From assembly GCF_018100985.1 (NCBI RefSeq), contig NZ_JAGJEI010000002.1, forward strand, positions 248,001 to 312,000: a stretch of 64,000 nt of DNA, in the 5' to 3' direction. Position 1 is the stretch's first letter, and every line of letters starts with the position of its first letter. Shown one piece after another: positions 43,018 through 52,142 of this stretch. This DNA is from Pseudoalteromonas sp. MMG007. GTDB taxonomy: Bacteria; Pseudomonadota; Gammaproteobacteria; Enterobacterales; Alteromonadaceae. The translations under genes were made by a program, and so were the position numbers. A model generated the notes under the pieces. It searched no databases. It worked only from the letters and a program-made list of their open reading frames with translations, and was not told where the DNA came from.

Positions 43018-43533
43018 CTACTTAGCTGTTAGCTTTTCATGTGGGCTTAAAAAAAACATCTTTTTCCAACCTTGGCTTTGCGTTGTAAAAAGCCACGGCA
43101 TAGGCAAAAGCGATAATATAGAATAATGCACATGGGGCTGTTTTCCTGCAGCGTTACCGGTATCACCCAATGAGCCAATTTGACTGTTTATGCTAACTAC
43201 ATCCCCTGCACTTACATTGTAGTCATTTAAATGTGCAAAATAATGCACGCGCCATTTAGGTCCAAGTACCGCAACTACCTTACCACCTCGATTTAACTCA
43301 CCTGCAAATATTACAATACCGTTTGTTGAGGCAACAACGGGCGTGTTTTTAGTGCCAAAAATATCAATGCCTTTATGCACACCCGACTTACCCCACGGCT
43401 CATACCAAAACGTGCTGTGGTTCCAATCTTTGCCTGTAGCGCCTTTTACTGGAATCATAATTTTTTCAGGTATTAATAAACCGACTATTAATAAAATAAT
43501 GATTGCGGCCAAAACCCACTTAAGTACTTTCAA
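43018..43533 (-). CDS. M23 family metallopeptidase (LytM-type)
   Basis: 171 residues. One N-terminal membrane segment, then a compact LytM domain with zinc ligands in HKGIDIF (HxxxD) and PHVHYSI (HxH) and the catalytic His of YFAHL. It should cut peptide cross-bridges of peptidoglycan in the periplasm. It stands alone with a 240-bp gap on its 3' side containing nothing recognised. Confidence 0.92.
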   Translation of the reverse strand: MKVLKWVLAAIIILLIVGLLIPEKIMIPVKGATGKDWNHSTFWYEPWGKSGVHKGIDIFGTKNTPVVASTNGIVIFAGELNRGGKVVAVLGPKWRVHYFAHLNDYNVSAGDVVSINSQIGSLGDTGNAAGKQPHVHYSILSLLPMPWLFTTQSQGWKKMFFLSPHEKLTAK

Positions 43534-43607
43534 AGCTTTATCCTTAATATTAATAGTCGTTAATTTAAATTATTAACCATAATACATGAACGCATTGTGA
43601 GTCGTAT

Positions 43608-43877
43608 TTACGGTGCATTGTTTGAGTGAAATACCCGACTAACATGCACTAGACTTATCAACTTTAAAACAGGTTTTATAAGCAATTGCGCACTGCCAGC
43701 TATAAATAACCATGTTCCACTTTCTACTAATGAGTCATTTAAAAAGAAAAAACTACCAATTAAAAACCACACTGCAATCAAGAAATCGTTAAATGCTCCC
43801 AGCGCTTCATAACGACGTTGGATGGTAATATGCTCTTGCCCTAAGTCTAAATTAAGCTGATTTCTGCTATCCATCAA
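43608..43877 (-). CDS. YrhK-domain membrane protein
   Basis: 89 residues with two membrane segments. RRYEALGAFNDFLIAVWFLIG and SGTWLFIAGSAQLLIKPVLK are the YrhK repeat pattern. Function unknown. Monocistronic. Confidence 0.78.
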   Translation of the reverse strand: MMDSRNQLNLDLGQEHITIQRRYEALGAFNDFLIAVWFLIGSFFFLNDSLVESGTWLFIAGSAQLLIKPVLKLISLVHVSRVFHSNNAP

Positions 43878-43964
43878 TACTGCTCACTTTTTTTACTGTG
43901 TAATTAAAAAACTATTTTTACAAAAATATAGGCTTATCTGCACAATACAATAGCAAATTGCACA

Positions 43965-44002
43965 TAATAAAAAACGCTGTCTGAAATATCAGGCAGCGTT
44001 TT
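43965..44002 (-). terminator. terminator of the SPFH operon
   Basis: Stem AAAACGCTGTCTGA / TCAGGCAGCGTTTT with one wobble and a 4-base loop. The T run is on the leftward strand, 60 bp after the SPFH stop. Confidence 0.88.
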
Positions 44003-44060
44003 GATTTGTATAGGCTGTATAATCTAAGGCTAAGCATAACTTTTAAATTTAATAAATCGT

Positions 44061-45404
44061 TTATTTTTTCTCTTTTTCTAAACGCTTTTTAAGACTTAAA
44101 GCGGCATCAGCAGCGAGTAAACGCATAAATTCAGAACCGTTGCTTTGCTCGCCTTGCCCTGTACCACCAATAACAATTTCAGGTACTAGGCGGCTATTGC
44201 CTAAACTTGTAAATAAAGCAGTTTGAATTTTAACTTCAGCTTTTAATGTTTCGTCAAAAACGTATTTAGGATCAAGCGCTGCCGACTTAGCACGTAAACG
44301 TGCCTCAGCTAACACATCCATACCAAGTGCTTCTAAACGTTGTTGCTTTAATATCTCTTCTTGCTCTTTTGCAAGCTCCGCTTTTACAGCCACTCGTTGC
44401 TGCGCTGAAATAATCGCATTTGCTTTAATACGCTCAGCATCAATTTGCTCTTTAATTTTTAGCTTTTCAGATTCTGCACGTTGCTTAGCAATGGCTTGCT
44501 CACCTAGTGCAACCTCTGTACGCGCTTGTTGCTCTGCTTTTTTAAGGTTTTGACGCGCAAGCGCTTCATCTGCTGCCGCTTGTTTTTGCGCCTCTAGGCG
44601 AGCGTTTACTTTACTTTCGTAGTCAATATCAATAATGCTCGCATCAACGACTGTAATACCGTATGCGCCCAAAATAGGTGCGTTACGCAGTGCATTGCCT
44701 TCGCTGTCTTTTTTAATATTAATAGTAACGCGTTGCTGTTTACTCAAATTACTTAAATCGTCAGTTTTATCACGCTCACCAGTACTAATAATTTGCTCAG
44801 TCACAAAAATACCGTTTGTTAGCTGATCAGAAAAATCTTGGCTTAATTGGCCATTACCACCTGAGTAATGTTGCTCTACCGACATCATACGTGCAGACGC
44901 TTTAACATTTTCAGTTGTAGCACGCATTAGTAGATTAGAAATTAGGGTTTCTTGTGAGCCAAATTCTTCGTGTATTTTAAGTAAACCACGTAATGCGCCA
45001 GACTCACTAGCTGGCACATTGCCCGGTAATCTAAAACGCGATACACCACGGGCACCACCGGTTGTTGTATCTAAAAAGCGAATAGGAATTAACGGTACAA
45101 TCGCGCTTGCTGTTGCACTACTATCACCAGTAAAGTTAATAGAAATTACTTTTTTATAGGCCGAGGTAGTACCAAATGCTTTTAAATAAGGGCCAGCCTG
45201 ATTTATTACCGTTAAATTACCAGTAAATGCTGATTGGTGTACTAATCGCTCATCTGCTTCGTTCCACGATATAACCTGCGATGTAAGCGTGGCAATAACC
45301 GCTAATACAACAACAATTGACGACACCACAATGACATTACGGCGGCCAAAACGGCTCATAAACGACTCATTTTTTTCTGCTGGGATTGCTTTTTCGTTAT
45401 CCAT
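44061..45404 (-). CDS. SPFH/Band-7 domain membrane protein (prohibitin/flotillin-like)
   Basis: 447 residues. One membrane segment (about 24-45), then an SPFH domain outside or in the periplasm and a long Ala/Glu-rich coiled coil (about 270-370) with repeated AEQ/KQ heptads. Such proteins form membrane-associated oligomers that organise proteases or lipid domains. The small membrane protein upstream overlaps this start by eight bases. No NfeD or FtsH partner is seen beside it. Confidence 0.88.
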   Translation of the reverse strand: MDNEKAIPAEKNESFMSRFGRRNVIVVSSIVVVLAVIATLTSQVISWNEADERLVHQSAFTGNLTVINQAGPYLKAFGTTSAYKKVISINFTGDSSATASAIVPLIPIRFLDTTTGGARGVSRFRLPGNVPASESGALRGLLKIHEEFGSQETLISNLLMRATTENVKASARMMSVEQHYSGGNGQLSQDFSDQLTNGIFVTEQIISTGERDKTDDLSNLSKQQRVTINIKKDSEGNALRNAPILGAYGITVVDASIIDIDYESKVNARLEAQKQAAADEALARQNLKKAEQQARTEVALGEQAIAKQRAESEKLKIKEQIDAERIKANAIISAQQRVAVKAELAKEQEEILKQQRLEALGMDVLAEARLRAKSAALDPKYVFDETLKAEVKIQTALFTSLGNSRLVPEIVIGGTGQGEQSNGSEFMRLLAADAALSLKKRLEKEKK

Positions 45405-45735
45405 TGTTACTACTCTCCATGTTTAATTTTTTCTTAACAAAGTAAATAATTTCTTGCTCGCTTAAATGCGCACAAAAACTACCTGAGCGATGCAATTCAA
45501 TAAATGTTGCAAGGATCTCTTCTTTGCCTTTAATTGTTTTATGCTCGTCTGCTTGGGCTTGGTTTTTATCAGTAAGTTGAGTAATAAGATCATCCACAAT
45601 GGTATCTTTATCAAATAACACATTATATTCTTTTGTTTTTCTTACTCGGCTTGTGCGTACATTGCTATAAATGACATAAATAGCTAAACACAAAATAATA
45701 ACCAATGTACTCAACCCAACAATATAAAAAATCAT
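45397..45735 (-). CDS. small single-pass membrane protein coupled to the SPFH gene
   Basis: 112 residues. One N-terminal membrane helix (FYIVGLSTLVIILCLAIYVI), then a charged cytoplasmic part with FDKDTIVDDLITQLTDK and HLSEQEIIYFVKKKLN. No known family. The stop overlaps the SPFH start, so it is a likely partner or regulator of the SPFH assembly. Confidence 0.75.
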   Translation of the reverse strand: MIFYIVGLSTLVIILCLAIYVIYSNVRTSRVRKTKEYNVLFDKDTIVDDLITQLTDKNQAQADEHKTIKGKEEILATFIELHRSGSFCAHLSEQEIIYFVKKKLNMESSNNG

Positions 45736-45956
45736 AATTCCTACTTATATTTAGTTGAATAATCACCTTAATCACAAGTGTAAATTTTTTTCACAAATGT
45801 TAATGCTTGATTTTACAGAATAACCGTCTAAAAAACAGGTAAAAAATAAAACATTAGCCAATCGCTAAATACTAAATCTATCTAAAGAAGAGTCTGGGTA
45901 TGAAATTTTTTGCAAGTGAGGGTCCGCAAACAACGGTAAACTTTTATGTCGTGCAC

Positions 45957-45996
45957 AAAAAAGCCCCTACAGGTTATACCTTGCAGGGGCTTTTTT
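45957..45996. terminator. bidirectional terminator
   Basis: GCCCCT / AGGGGC stem extended by A6 and T6 and closed by an inner AGG/CCT pair (loop TTATA). It lies just beyond the stop of the duplicated small protein at 46021 and serves mainly that minus-strand gene. Confidence 0.9.
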
Positions 45997-46020
45997 GAAA
46001 CTTGCGCTAGCTAGAGCTTC

Positions 46021-46428
46021 TTATAAAGAAAGCTCTTCTTTAGCACGAGTTAAGTTATGCGTTACCATTGAATTGTCAGAAACCTTTACTGCTTCGTATA
46101 AATCTGCAAGTGCTGCTGTATCGTTATGCGCTTTTAAACGTGCAACACCACGGTTGCTTAACGCGTAAGATGTAAGCTGGCGTACTTTAAATTTAGGGCC
46201 TTCAGCATCTTTTAAAAGTGCGATAGCTTTAGTACAAATTTCTTCAGCTTGAGCGTAATTTTTAGATTTAACGTTAAGTGCGCAGCTATTGAATGACTCT
46301 TCAAGTGGCATTGGTGCAGTAGCGGTTTTGATAACCATTAGTTTGTAGTCACTTGAATCAGCCATTACAGCTGCTGAGCAAGTTAGTAATGAGCCAAGAG
46401 CGATGGTTTTTAAAAGTGTACGTTTCAT
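46021..46428 (-). CDS. small secreted TPR-like protein, duplicate copy A
   Basis: 135 residues with a signal peptide ending near SAAVMA/DSS. The mature part is helical (MPLEESFNSCALNVKSKNYA, EICTKAIALLKDAEGPK, SNRGVARLKAHNDTAALADLYEA), in the style of a tetratricopeptide pair with two cysteines. It is close to identical in most positions to copy B (48117-48521). Function unknown; a terminator follows. Confidence 0.85.
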   Translation of the reverse strand: MKRTLLKTIALGSLLTCSAAVMADSSDYKLMVIKTATAPMPLEESFNSCALNVKSKNYAQAEEICTKAIALLKDAEGPKFKVRQLTSYALSNRGVARLKAHNDTAALADLYEAVKVSDNSMVTHNLTRAKEELSL

Positions 46429-46563
46429 GGTTTGCCTTTCCTAATTAAGTTAGTCGTACTCGTTGCCGACAACTTAACTTTAGAGTATTAGCTCAACAGC
46501 GACAAACGAGAAAAACAAACGTAATAAGTGAAGAAAATTAACCTATAGACTTTAGTCTAATGC
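46429..46563 (-). promoter_or_regulatory. conserved upstream region of copy A
   Basis: Shares long blocks with the region before copy B: GTTGCCGACAA, AACTTTAGAG, GACAAACGA, GTGAAGAAAATTAAC and the palindrome TAGACTTTAGTCTA (46546-46559, about 120 bp before the start). These blocks are candidate promoter and operator parts common to both genes. Confidence 0.6.
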
Positions 46564-46706
46564 GTGAGCTGATTTGTTATAAAATCGAGTAACAATTAGC
46601 CCTTATTAGCAACTGATTCCTAAACAAAATTTAAGTAATGCCAGTAAAACACGCTATTTTTTGCAACATTAGCTGTATAAATAAAACACATATAATTTAT
46701 TTTAGT

Positions 46707-47960
46707 TTAGTTACGAATACTTTTAGCAACTTTGCCAACACTTAAACCCTGGATCAAAATAGAAAACACCACCACAGCATAAGTTAAGGTAAGTAAAATA
46801 TTTCGCTCTGCTCCATCTGGAAGTTGCAAAACAAGCGCCACCGAAATACCGCCGCGCAATCCTCCCCACGTTAATACCTTCCACGCACCAGAAGGCAACG
46901 CTAACTGCTTATTAAAGGTGGTGGTTGTTATACCCACAACAACTAAGCGTGCTAATAAAGCAATTAATATGGTTAGCACGGCAGCGGCTAATAAATTGCC
47001 CGAATAGGCAATCATTACAACTTCAAGCCCAATTAAAACAAACAAAATGGCATTTAAAATTTCGTCAATAAGCTCCCAAAATAAATCAACGTAATGACGA
47101 GTTTTATCACTCATGGCTAAATTACGGCCATGGTTGCCCACCATTAACCCCATCATAACCATCGCAAGTGGCCCCGATAGGTGCCAATGGCTTGCCAGCG
47201 CATAACCGCCAATGACACCTGCTAGAGTAAGTAATACCTCTTCTTGGTAGCTATCTATGCTTTTAAGTAAATAATATAAAATACCACCAAGTGTTAATCC
47301 AAAAATAATTCCACCACCCGCTTCAACAGCTAACGTATGCGCTACAGAATAGGTTGTAGGAATATCACCACTTGATAAAATACCCAGTAATAAAACGAAT
47401 ACCACTACCCCTATTCCGTCATTAAATAACGACTCACCCGCTATCACAGTTTCGATACTTTTAGGCGCTCCTGCTGAACGTAAAATCCCCATAACAGCAA
47501 TCGGATCGGTGGGCGAAATTAACGCGCCAAATAATAAACACCAAATAAACGATAAATCAAAACCAAGTAATGGCAGTAACAAATAAAGTGCACCAGCAAT
47601 AATAACGGTAGATACAAGCGTACCCACACATGCCAAAATACCAATCGGTAATTTATAACGCCTTAAATCGCTTACATTTACATGCAGCGCCCCGGCAAAT
47701 AGCAACATAGAAAGCATGCCATCAAGTAAAACCTCCGTAAAATTCAGCTGATCGAGTAAGCTCACCTCATAATCTATCAGATCATCAAACCCTAAAAAGC
47801 CCAAAAATATCGCGGTAATAGAAACCAGCATAGAAATAACCATCACACCAATTGTGGTTGGCAAACCAATAAACCTATGATTCACATAGGTAAGTAAGGC
47901 AGTAATCGATAAAAATATCGCGCTAATTTCAAATATAGTTAAGCTACTCGTGGGTTCCAT
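46707..47960 (-). CDS. cation:proton antiporter, CPA1/NhaP type
   Basis: About 417 residues and 12 membrane segments. ALISPTDPIAVMGILRSAG and AGESLFNDGIGVVVFVLLLG carry the paired acidic residues of NhaP/NHE antiporters. It exchanges Na+ or K+ for H+ at the inner membrane. I prefer ATG 47960 (GGA nine bases upstream) to 47981, which has no binding site. It sits between the two copies of the small secreted protein, in the same direction. Confidence 0.92.
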   Translation of the reverse strand: MEPTSSLTIFEISAIFLSITALLTYVNHRFIGLPTTIGVMVISMLVSITAIFLGFLGFDDLIDYEVSLLDQLNFTEVLLDGMLSMLLFAGALHVNVSDLRRYKLPIGILACVGTLVSTVIIAGALYLLLPLLGFDLSFIWCLLFGALISPTDPIAVMGILRSAGAPKSIETVIAGESLFNDGIGVVVFVLLLGILSSGDIPTTYSVAHTLAVEAGGGIIFGLTLGGILYYLLKSIDSYQEEVLLTLAGVIGGYALASHWHLSGPLAMVMMGLMVGNHGRNLAMSDKTRHYVDLFWELIDEILNAILFVLIGLEVVMIAYSGNLLAAAVLTILIALLARLVVVGITTTTFNKQLALPSGAWKVLTWGGLRGGISVALVLQLPDGAERNILLTLTYAVVVFSILIQGLSVGKVAKSIRN

Positions 47961-48026
47961 TTTTATTAATCCGTATAACATTAGTTTACTGTTTTGTTAG
48001 GCCGTATACGCTTGTTGTAAAAACGC

Positions 48027-48066
48027 AAAAAAGCCATGTTAGGAGCTAACCTAACATGGCTTTTTT
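48027..48066. terminator. bidirectional terminator
   Basis: GCCATGTTAG / CTAACATGGC stem extended by A6 and T6 (loop of 8). It separates copy B from the antiporter gene and stops minus-strand transcripts. Confidence 0.92.
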
Positions 48067-48116
48067 GTACCGTGGCTTAATTAAAATGTTTTATAAAACA
48101 CTTTATGAGCAATCTT

Positions 48117-48521
48117 TTATAAAGAAAGCTCTTCTTTAGCGCGAGTTAAATTGTGCGATACCATCGTGCTATTAGACATTTGGTTAGCTTCGTATAAGTC
48201 GGCTATTGCTGCGGTTTCGTTATTCGATTTTAAACGCGCTACACCACGATTGCTTAAAGCGTAAGAAGTAAGCTGGCGTACCTTAAATTTAGGGCCATCA
48301 GCATTTTTTAAAAGTGCGATTGCTTTTGTACAAATTTCTTCAGCTTGCGCATAATTTTTAGACTTAACATTAAGTGCACAGCTATTAAATGATTGCTCAA
48401 GTGGCTGTGGCGCCGTTGCAGTTTTGATAACCATTAATTTGTAATCACTTTGATCAGCCATTGCAGCAGCTGAACAAGTAAGTAGTGAGCTAAGAGCGAT
48501 AGTTTTGATAAAAGTTTTCAT
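48117..48521 (-). CDS. small secreted TPR-like protein, duplicate copy B
   Basis: 135 residues from the ATG at 48521, which has AGGA eight bases upstream; an ATG at 48527 would put it too close. Signal peptide ends near SAAAMA/DQS. The mature sequence differs from copy A at scattered positions (for example QPLEQSFNSCALNVKSKNYA). Function unknown. Its upstream DNA is also duplicated. Confidence 0.85.
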   Translation of the reverse strand: MKTFIKTIALSSLLTCSAAAMADQSDYKLMVIKTATAPQPLEQSFNSCALNVKSKNYAQAEEICTKAIALLKNADGPKFKVRQLTSYALSNRGVARLKSNNETAAIADLYEANQMSNSTMVSHNLTRAKEELSL

Positions 48522-48655
48522 GGTCATGATCCTGTTGGTTAAGTCGTGCTTGTTGCCGACAATTAAACTTTAGAGAATTACCATAAAAACGACAAACGAT
48601 TAAAACAAACCTAATGAGTGAAGAAAATTAACTTATAGACTTTAGTCTAATGCCA
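48522..48655 (-). promoter_or_regulatory. conserved upstream region of copy B
   Basis: Contains the same blocks as the copy A region, including GTTGCCGACAA, GTGAAGAAAATTAAC and TAGACTTTAGTCTA (48636-48649), in the same order and almost the same spacing. The rest of the 310-bp gap up to sbcB shows nothing recognised. Confidence 0.6.
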
Positions 48656-48839
48656 AACTAGTAATCAATTCATAGCAAGTACATTAAATATAATTAGTAA
48701 ACACCAACTAATTTAACTCCCTTATCAATCGCAAACCTATAAACTCCCTCGCCCGTATGCCATAATCTAAATAATTCAAAATTTTAGTAACTTGGCGCGC
48801 ATTTAGGCGTTTTTAAGTTAACTACTCAGGGTTTTCAGC

Positions 48840-50285
48840 ATGGCATATCAAGAGCAAAATCAAGCAACAATCTATTGGCACGACTACGAGACCTGGGGCG
48901 CGAGCCCTCAAAAAGATAAGCCGAGCCAGTTTGCGGGTATTCGTACCGATCTTGATTTAAATATAATTGGCGAGCCGCTTATTGAATATTGTAAGCCGCA
49001 GGCGGATTACTTACCTCACCCTGAGGCGTGTTTAATTACGGGTATTACGCCACAAGTGGCGATGAAAAAAGGCTTGGTTGAAGCTGAGTTTATTGCAAAA
49101 ATTCATGCCGAATTTAGTGTGCCAAACACCTGTGTGGCTGGTTATAACAGTATTCGGTTTGATGACGAAGTGAGCCGTTATAGCTTTTATCGTAACTTTT
49201 ACGACCCGTACGAGCGTGAATATAAAAACAATAATAGCCGCTGGGATATTATTGATTTAGTACGCGCTTGCTATGCACTTCGCCCTGAAGGTATTGAATG
49301 GCCGTTAAAAGAAGATGGCAGCCCAAGCTTTAAGCTTGAGCATTTAACAGTAGCCAACGGTATTGAACACGCTGCTGCGCACGATGCGCTAAGCGATGTA
49401 ACCGCCACTATTGCATTGGCTAAACTAATAAAAGAAAAACAACCAAAGCTTTATAACTTCTTTTTTGGACTGCGCAATAAAAAAGCACTTGGCGATTTAG
49501 TTGATGTATTTAACATGACTCCGCTTGTACATACTTCATCGCGTATTCCTGCAACGCAGGGTTGTACAACATGGGTGGCGCCCATGAGCTTTCATCCGGT
49601 AAATAAAAACGCGGTTATTTGTTTTGATTTAACCCAAAGCCCGCAAGTGTTAATTGATTTAAACGTAGAAGAGCTTCGTAAACGTTTATACACCAAACGC
49701 GTTGATTTAGCCGAGGGCGATTTACCTGTTGGTTTAAAGCTGGTGCATTTAAACAAGTGCCCTATTTTAGCGCCTGCAAAAACATTATTGCCTGAAAACG
49801 CAGCCCATTTAGGAATTGACCGCGAGCAGTGCCTCGCTAATTTAGCTATTTTAAAAGCCAATACCGAGCTTCGCGATAAGGTAACTGAAGTATTTAACGA
49901 AAAAGGCGATTACAGCGCGACTACTAACATTGATTACTTACTTTACGATGGCTTTACAAGCCACGCCGACAAAGCAAAATTTGCGATTATTCGCGACGCT
50001 AAACCAGATGAATTAGCGGGCTTAAATTTAGATTTTGAAGATAAAAAGTTTAATACATTACTGTTTAGATACCGCGCACGTAACTGGCCTGAAACCCTAA
50101 ACCAGCAAGAGCTTGATCAATGGCGCCAGTATTGCCAAAACAAGTTAATGCACGGGGAAGATCAACCATCAATTAGCGCACAAGATTTTATGATCACCCT
50201 TGAAAACTTGGCCCATGAACACGACGACAGCGAAAAGAACCTGACCATTTTAAAGGCGCTTTATAACTACGCGCAGAGCATGTAA
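48840..50285 (+). CDS. sbcB: exodeoxyribonuclease I
   Basis: 481 residues, the usual length. DEDDh 3'-5' exonuclease of single-stranded DNA, used in recombination and mismatch repair. The catalytic HDYETWGASP, QFAGIRTD, GYNSIRFDDEVSRY and HDALSDVTATI motifs are intact, followed by SH3-like and helical ExoI domains. Single gene with a terminator after it. Confidence 0.96.
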   Translation: MAYQEQNQATIYWHDYETWGASPQKDKPSQFAGIRTDLDLNIIGEPLIEYCKPQADYLPHPEACLITGITPQVAMKKGLVEAEFIAKIHAEFSVPNTCVAGYNSIRFDDEVSRYSFYRNFYDPYEREYKNNNSRWDIIDLVRACYALRPEGIEWPLKEDGSPSFKLEHLTVANGIEHAAAHDALSDVTATIALAKLIKEKQPKLYNFFFGLRNKKALGDLVDVFNMTPLVHTSSRIPATQGCTTWVAPMSFHPVNKNAVICFDLTQSPQVLIDLNVEELRKRLYTKRVDLAEGDLPVGLKLVHLNKCPILAPAKTLLPENAAHLGIDREQCLANLAILKANTELRDKVTEVFNEKGDYSATTNIDYLLYDGFTSHADKAKFAIIRDAKPDELAGLNLDFEDKKFNTLLFRYRARNWPETLNQQELDQWRQYCQNKLMHGEDQPSISAQDFMITLENLAHEHDDSEKNLTILKALYNYAQSM

Positions 50286-50312
50286 TTTGTTTTAAGTCTG
50301 TAAAACGCATAT

Positions 50313-50351
50313 AAAAACGCGACGCTTTAGTAATTAAAGCGTCGTGTTTTT
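50313..50351 (+). terminator. terminator of sbcB
   Basis: GACGCTTTA / TAAAGCGTC stem extended by ACGC/GTGT with a wobble, then TTTTTG. Reads rightward; A5 on the left also allows leftward use. Confidence 0.87.
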
Positions 50352-50489
50352 GTTTAAATTATTACGGGCTTCGCCCATCACGCAAGCAAGCTTCGCGTCT
50401 ACAAGTAAGCCCCATATCTACACTTTAGCGGTAGGCTCAGAGCTTGCTCACGTGAAAAGCGAAGCTTTTAATCTTTAAAATGTGAAACG

Positions 50490-51371
50490 TTATTTTTTAT
50501 GTAGCGCTTCTATTCGTGCAAGTAAGCTTGAGGTGTCGTATCGGCCGCCACCAAGGGCTTGTACATCGGCGTAGTATTGATCGACCGTTGCCGTCATTGG
50601 AAGTGTTGCGCCGTTGTTTTTAGCTTCATCAAGTGCGATACCTAAATCTTTACGCATCCAATCTACCGCAAAGCCAAACTCGTACTCACCTGCCCACATT
50701 GTTTTGTAGCGGTTTTCCATTTGCCACGAGCCAGCAGCACCTTTTGATATGGTTTCAATTACTTTTTCGCCATCAAGGCCTGCTTGCTTAGCAAAATGTA
50801 GACCTTCTGCTAGGCCTTGCACAACACCCGCAATACAGATTTGATTAACCATTTTACATAATTGGCCTGAACCCACTTCGCCTAGCAACTGGCTAAAACG
50901 ACTAAATGCCGCCATTACAGGCTGTGCTTTTGCAAATACTTTTTCGTTACCACCAGCCATTACCGTTAACACACCATTTTCAGCGCCCGCTTGGCCGCCA
51001 GATACTGGCGCATCAATAAAGTCGATATTTTGCATGGCTGCCTTTGCTGCTACTTCACGGGCAACTTCAGCAGAGGTTGTTGTATGATCAACCAAAATAG
51101 TGTGCGGCAGCATGCCTGCTAAAACACCATCGTCGCCATATACTACAGAGCGTAAATCGTCATCGTTCCCAACACACATAAACACTATATCGGCATTACT
51201 TACGGCTTCGCGTGGAGTGGGCGCAAAGCAACCAGAGTATTGTTCTGTCCACGTTTGAGCCTTAGCTGTAGTACGGTTATAAACACATACACTGTGCCCT
51301 GCTTTTGCTAAATGACCCGCCATTGGGTAACCCATTACGCCTAAACCTATAAATGCGACTTTCATTGACAT
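50490..51371 (-). CDS. beta-hydroxyacid dehydrogenase family oxidoreductase (GarR/MmsB type)
   Basis: 293 residues. N-terminal NAD(P) site FIGLGVMGYPMAGHLAKAG, substrate loop DAPVSGGQAGAENG, and catalytic Lys in GQLCKMVNQICI. The NRTT after the second strand suggests NADPH. Family members oxidise or reduce 3-hydroxyisobutyrate, tartronate semialdehyde or succinic semialdehyde; the exact one is unclear. Alone on its strand. Confidence 0.92.
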   Translation of the reverse strand: MSMKVAFIGLGVMGYPMAGHLAKAGHSVCVYNRTTAKAQTWTEQYSGCFAPTPREAVSNADIVFMCVGNDDDLRSVVYGDDGVLAGMLPHTILVDHTTTSAEVAREVAAKAAMQNIDFIDAPVSGGQAGAENGVLTVMAGGNEKVFAKAQPVMAAFSRFSQLLGEVGSGQLCKMVNQICIAGVVQGLAEGLHFAKQAGLDGEKVIETISKGAAGSWQMENRYKTMWAGEYEFGFAVDWMRKDLGIALDEAKNNGATLPMTATVDQYYADVQALGGGRYDTSSLLARIEALHKK

Positions 51372-51492
51372 AAAAATGACCTATTAAACTGATAACTTAG
51401 AAACTAGGCCTCGATTATGTCAATCGGGTGGCTAAAAAGCGAATGAAAGTCTTTATAAAATTTCCACTATTAGGAAATTAAGTAGGTAACCT

Positions 51493-52038
51493 ATGGATAG
51501 CATTTATCAATTTAACGCACCACTTTATAACAGTGAAAGTTTTCCTCTTAGCCAGTTAAAGAGCAAAACCATACTTATTGTTAATACAGCTAGTAAGTGT
51601 AACTTTTCGATGCAATTAAGCGCCCTAGAAAAGCTATATCAAGAATACAAAAGCAGCGGATTTACAATATTGGCGTTTCCGTGTAATCAATTTGGGCAAA
51701 ATGAGCCTCTTGATAATTTAGCCATTAAAGACTTTTACCAAGCGCAATTTAACGTATCGTTTGAGTTGTTTGGAAAAGTAATGGTAAACGGCCCTGAAGC
51801 ACACCCACTGTTTAATTATTTAAAATCGCATACGCGTGGTATTTCTCAAAACCGCGCAATAAAGTGGAACTTTACAAAGTTTTTAATTAATACCGAAGGG
51901 CAACTAGTTGCGCGTTACGCACCTCGTACCAAGCCCGAAACGCTTAAACACGTTATCGAAGCCAACTTGCAAAAAAAAGCGAGTGGTAAAAAAAGCCCAA
52001 AAATAGTAACAAATTTTGCAGCATTAAAAGGCATTTAG
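51493..52038 (+). CDS. glutathione peroxidase family protein
   Basis: 181 residues. The peroxidatic Cys is in NTASKCNFSMQ, the Gln in FPCNQFGQNEP and the Trp in KWNFTKFLI. These bacterial enzymes usually use thioredoxin to reduce hydroperoxides. The motif reads CNFSMQ where most have CGFTxQ, and a basic tail of about 20 residues (KKASGKKSPK) extends beyond the domain. Confidence 0.92.
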   Translation: MDSIYQFNAPLYNSESFPLSQLKSKTILIVNTASKCNFSMQLSALEKLYQEYKSSGFTILAFPCNQFGQNEPLDNLAIKDFYQAQFNVSFELFGKVMVNGPEAHPLFNYLKSHTRGISQNRAIKWNFTKFLINTEGQLVARYAPRTKPETLKHVIEANLQKKASGKKSPKIVTNFAALKGI

Positions 52039-52142
52039 TTATTCTAAAACAATAAAGTGGCGCTTAGTAAAGCGCATTACCTAAAAGTAGTTTAATGTTA
52101 TATACATAAGCATATAAGCATATAAGCGTTGGAGCCAATAAC

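Noticed and set aside
45900..45998. 32-codon frame beginning ATGAAATTTTTTGC and running through a terminator hairpin
   Set aside because: Its last third is the terminator stem itself and no Shine-Dalgarno precedes it. A small RNA ending at this hairpin cannot be excluded but has no positive support.
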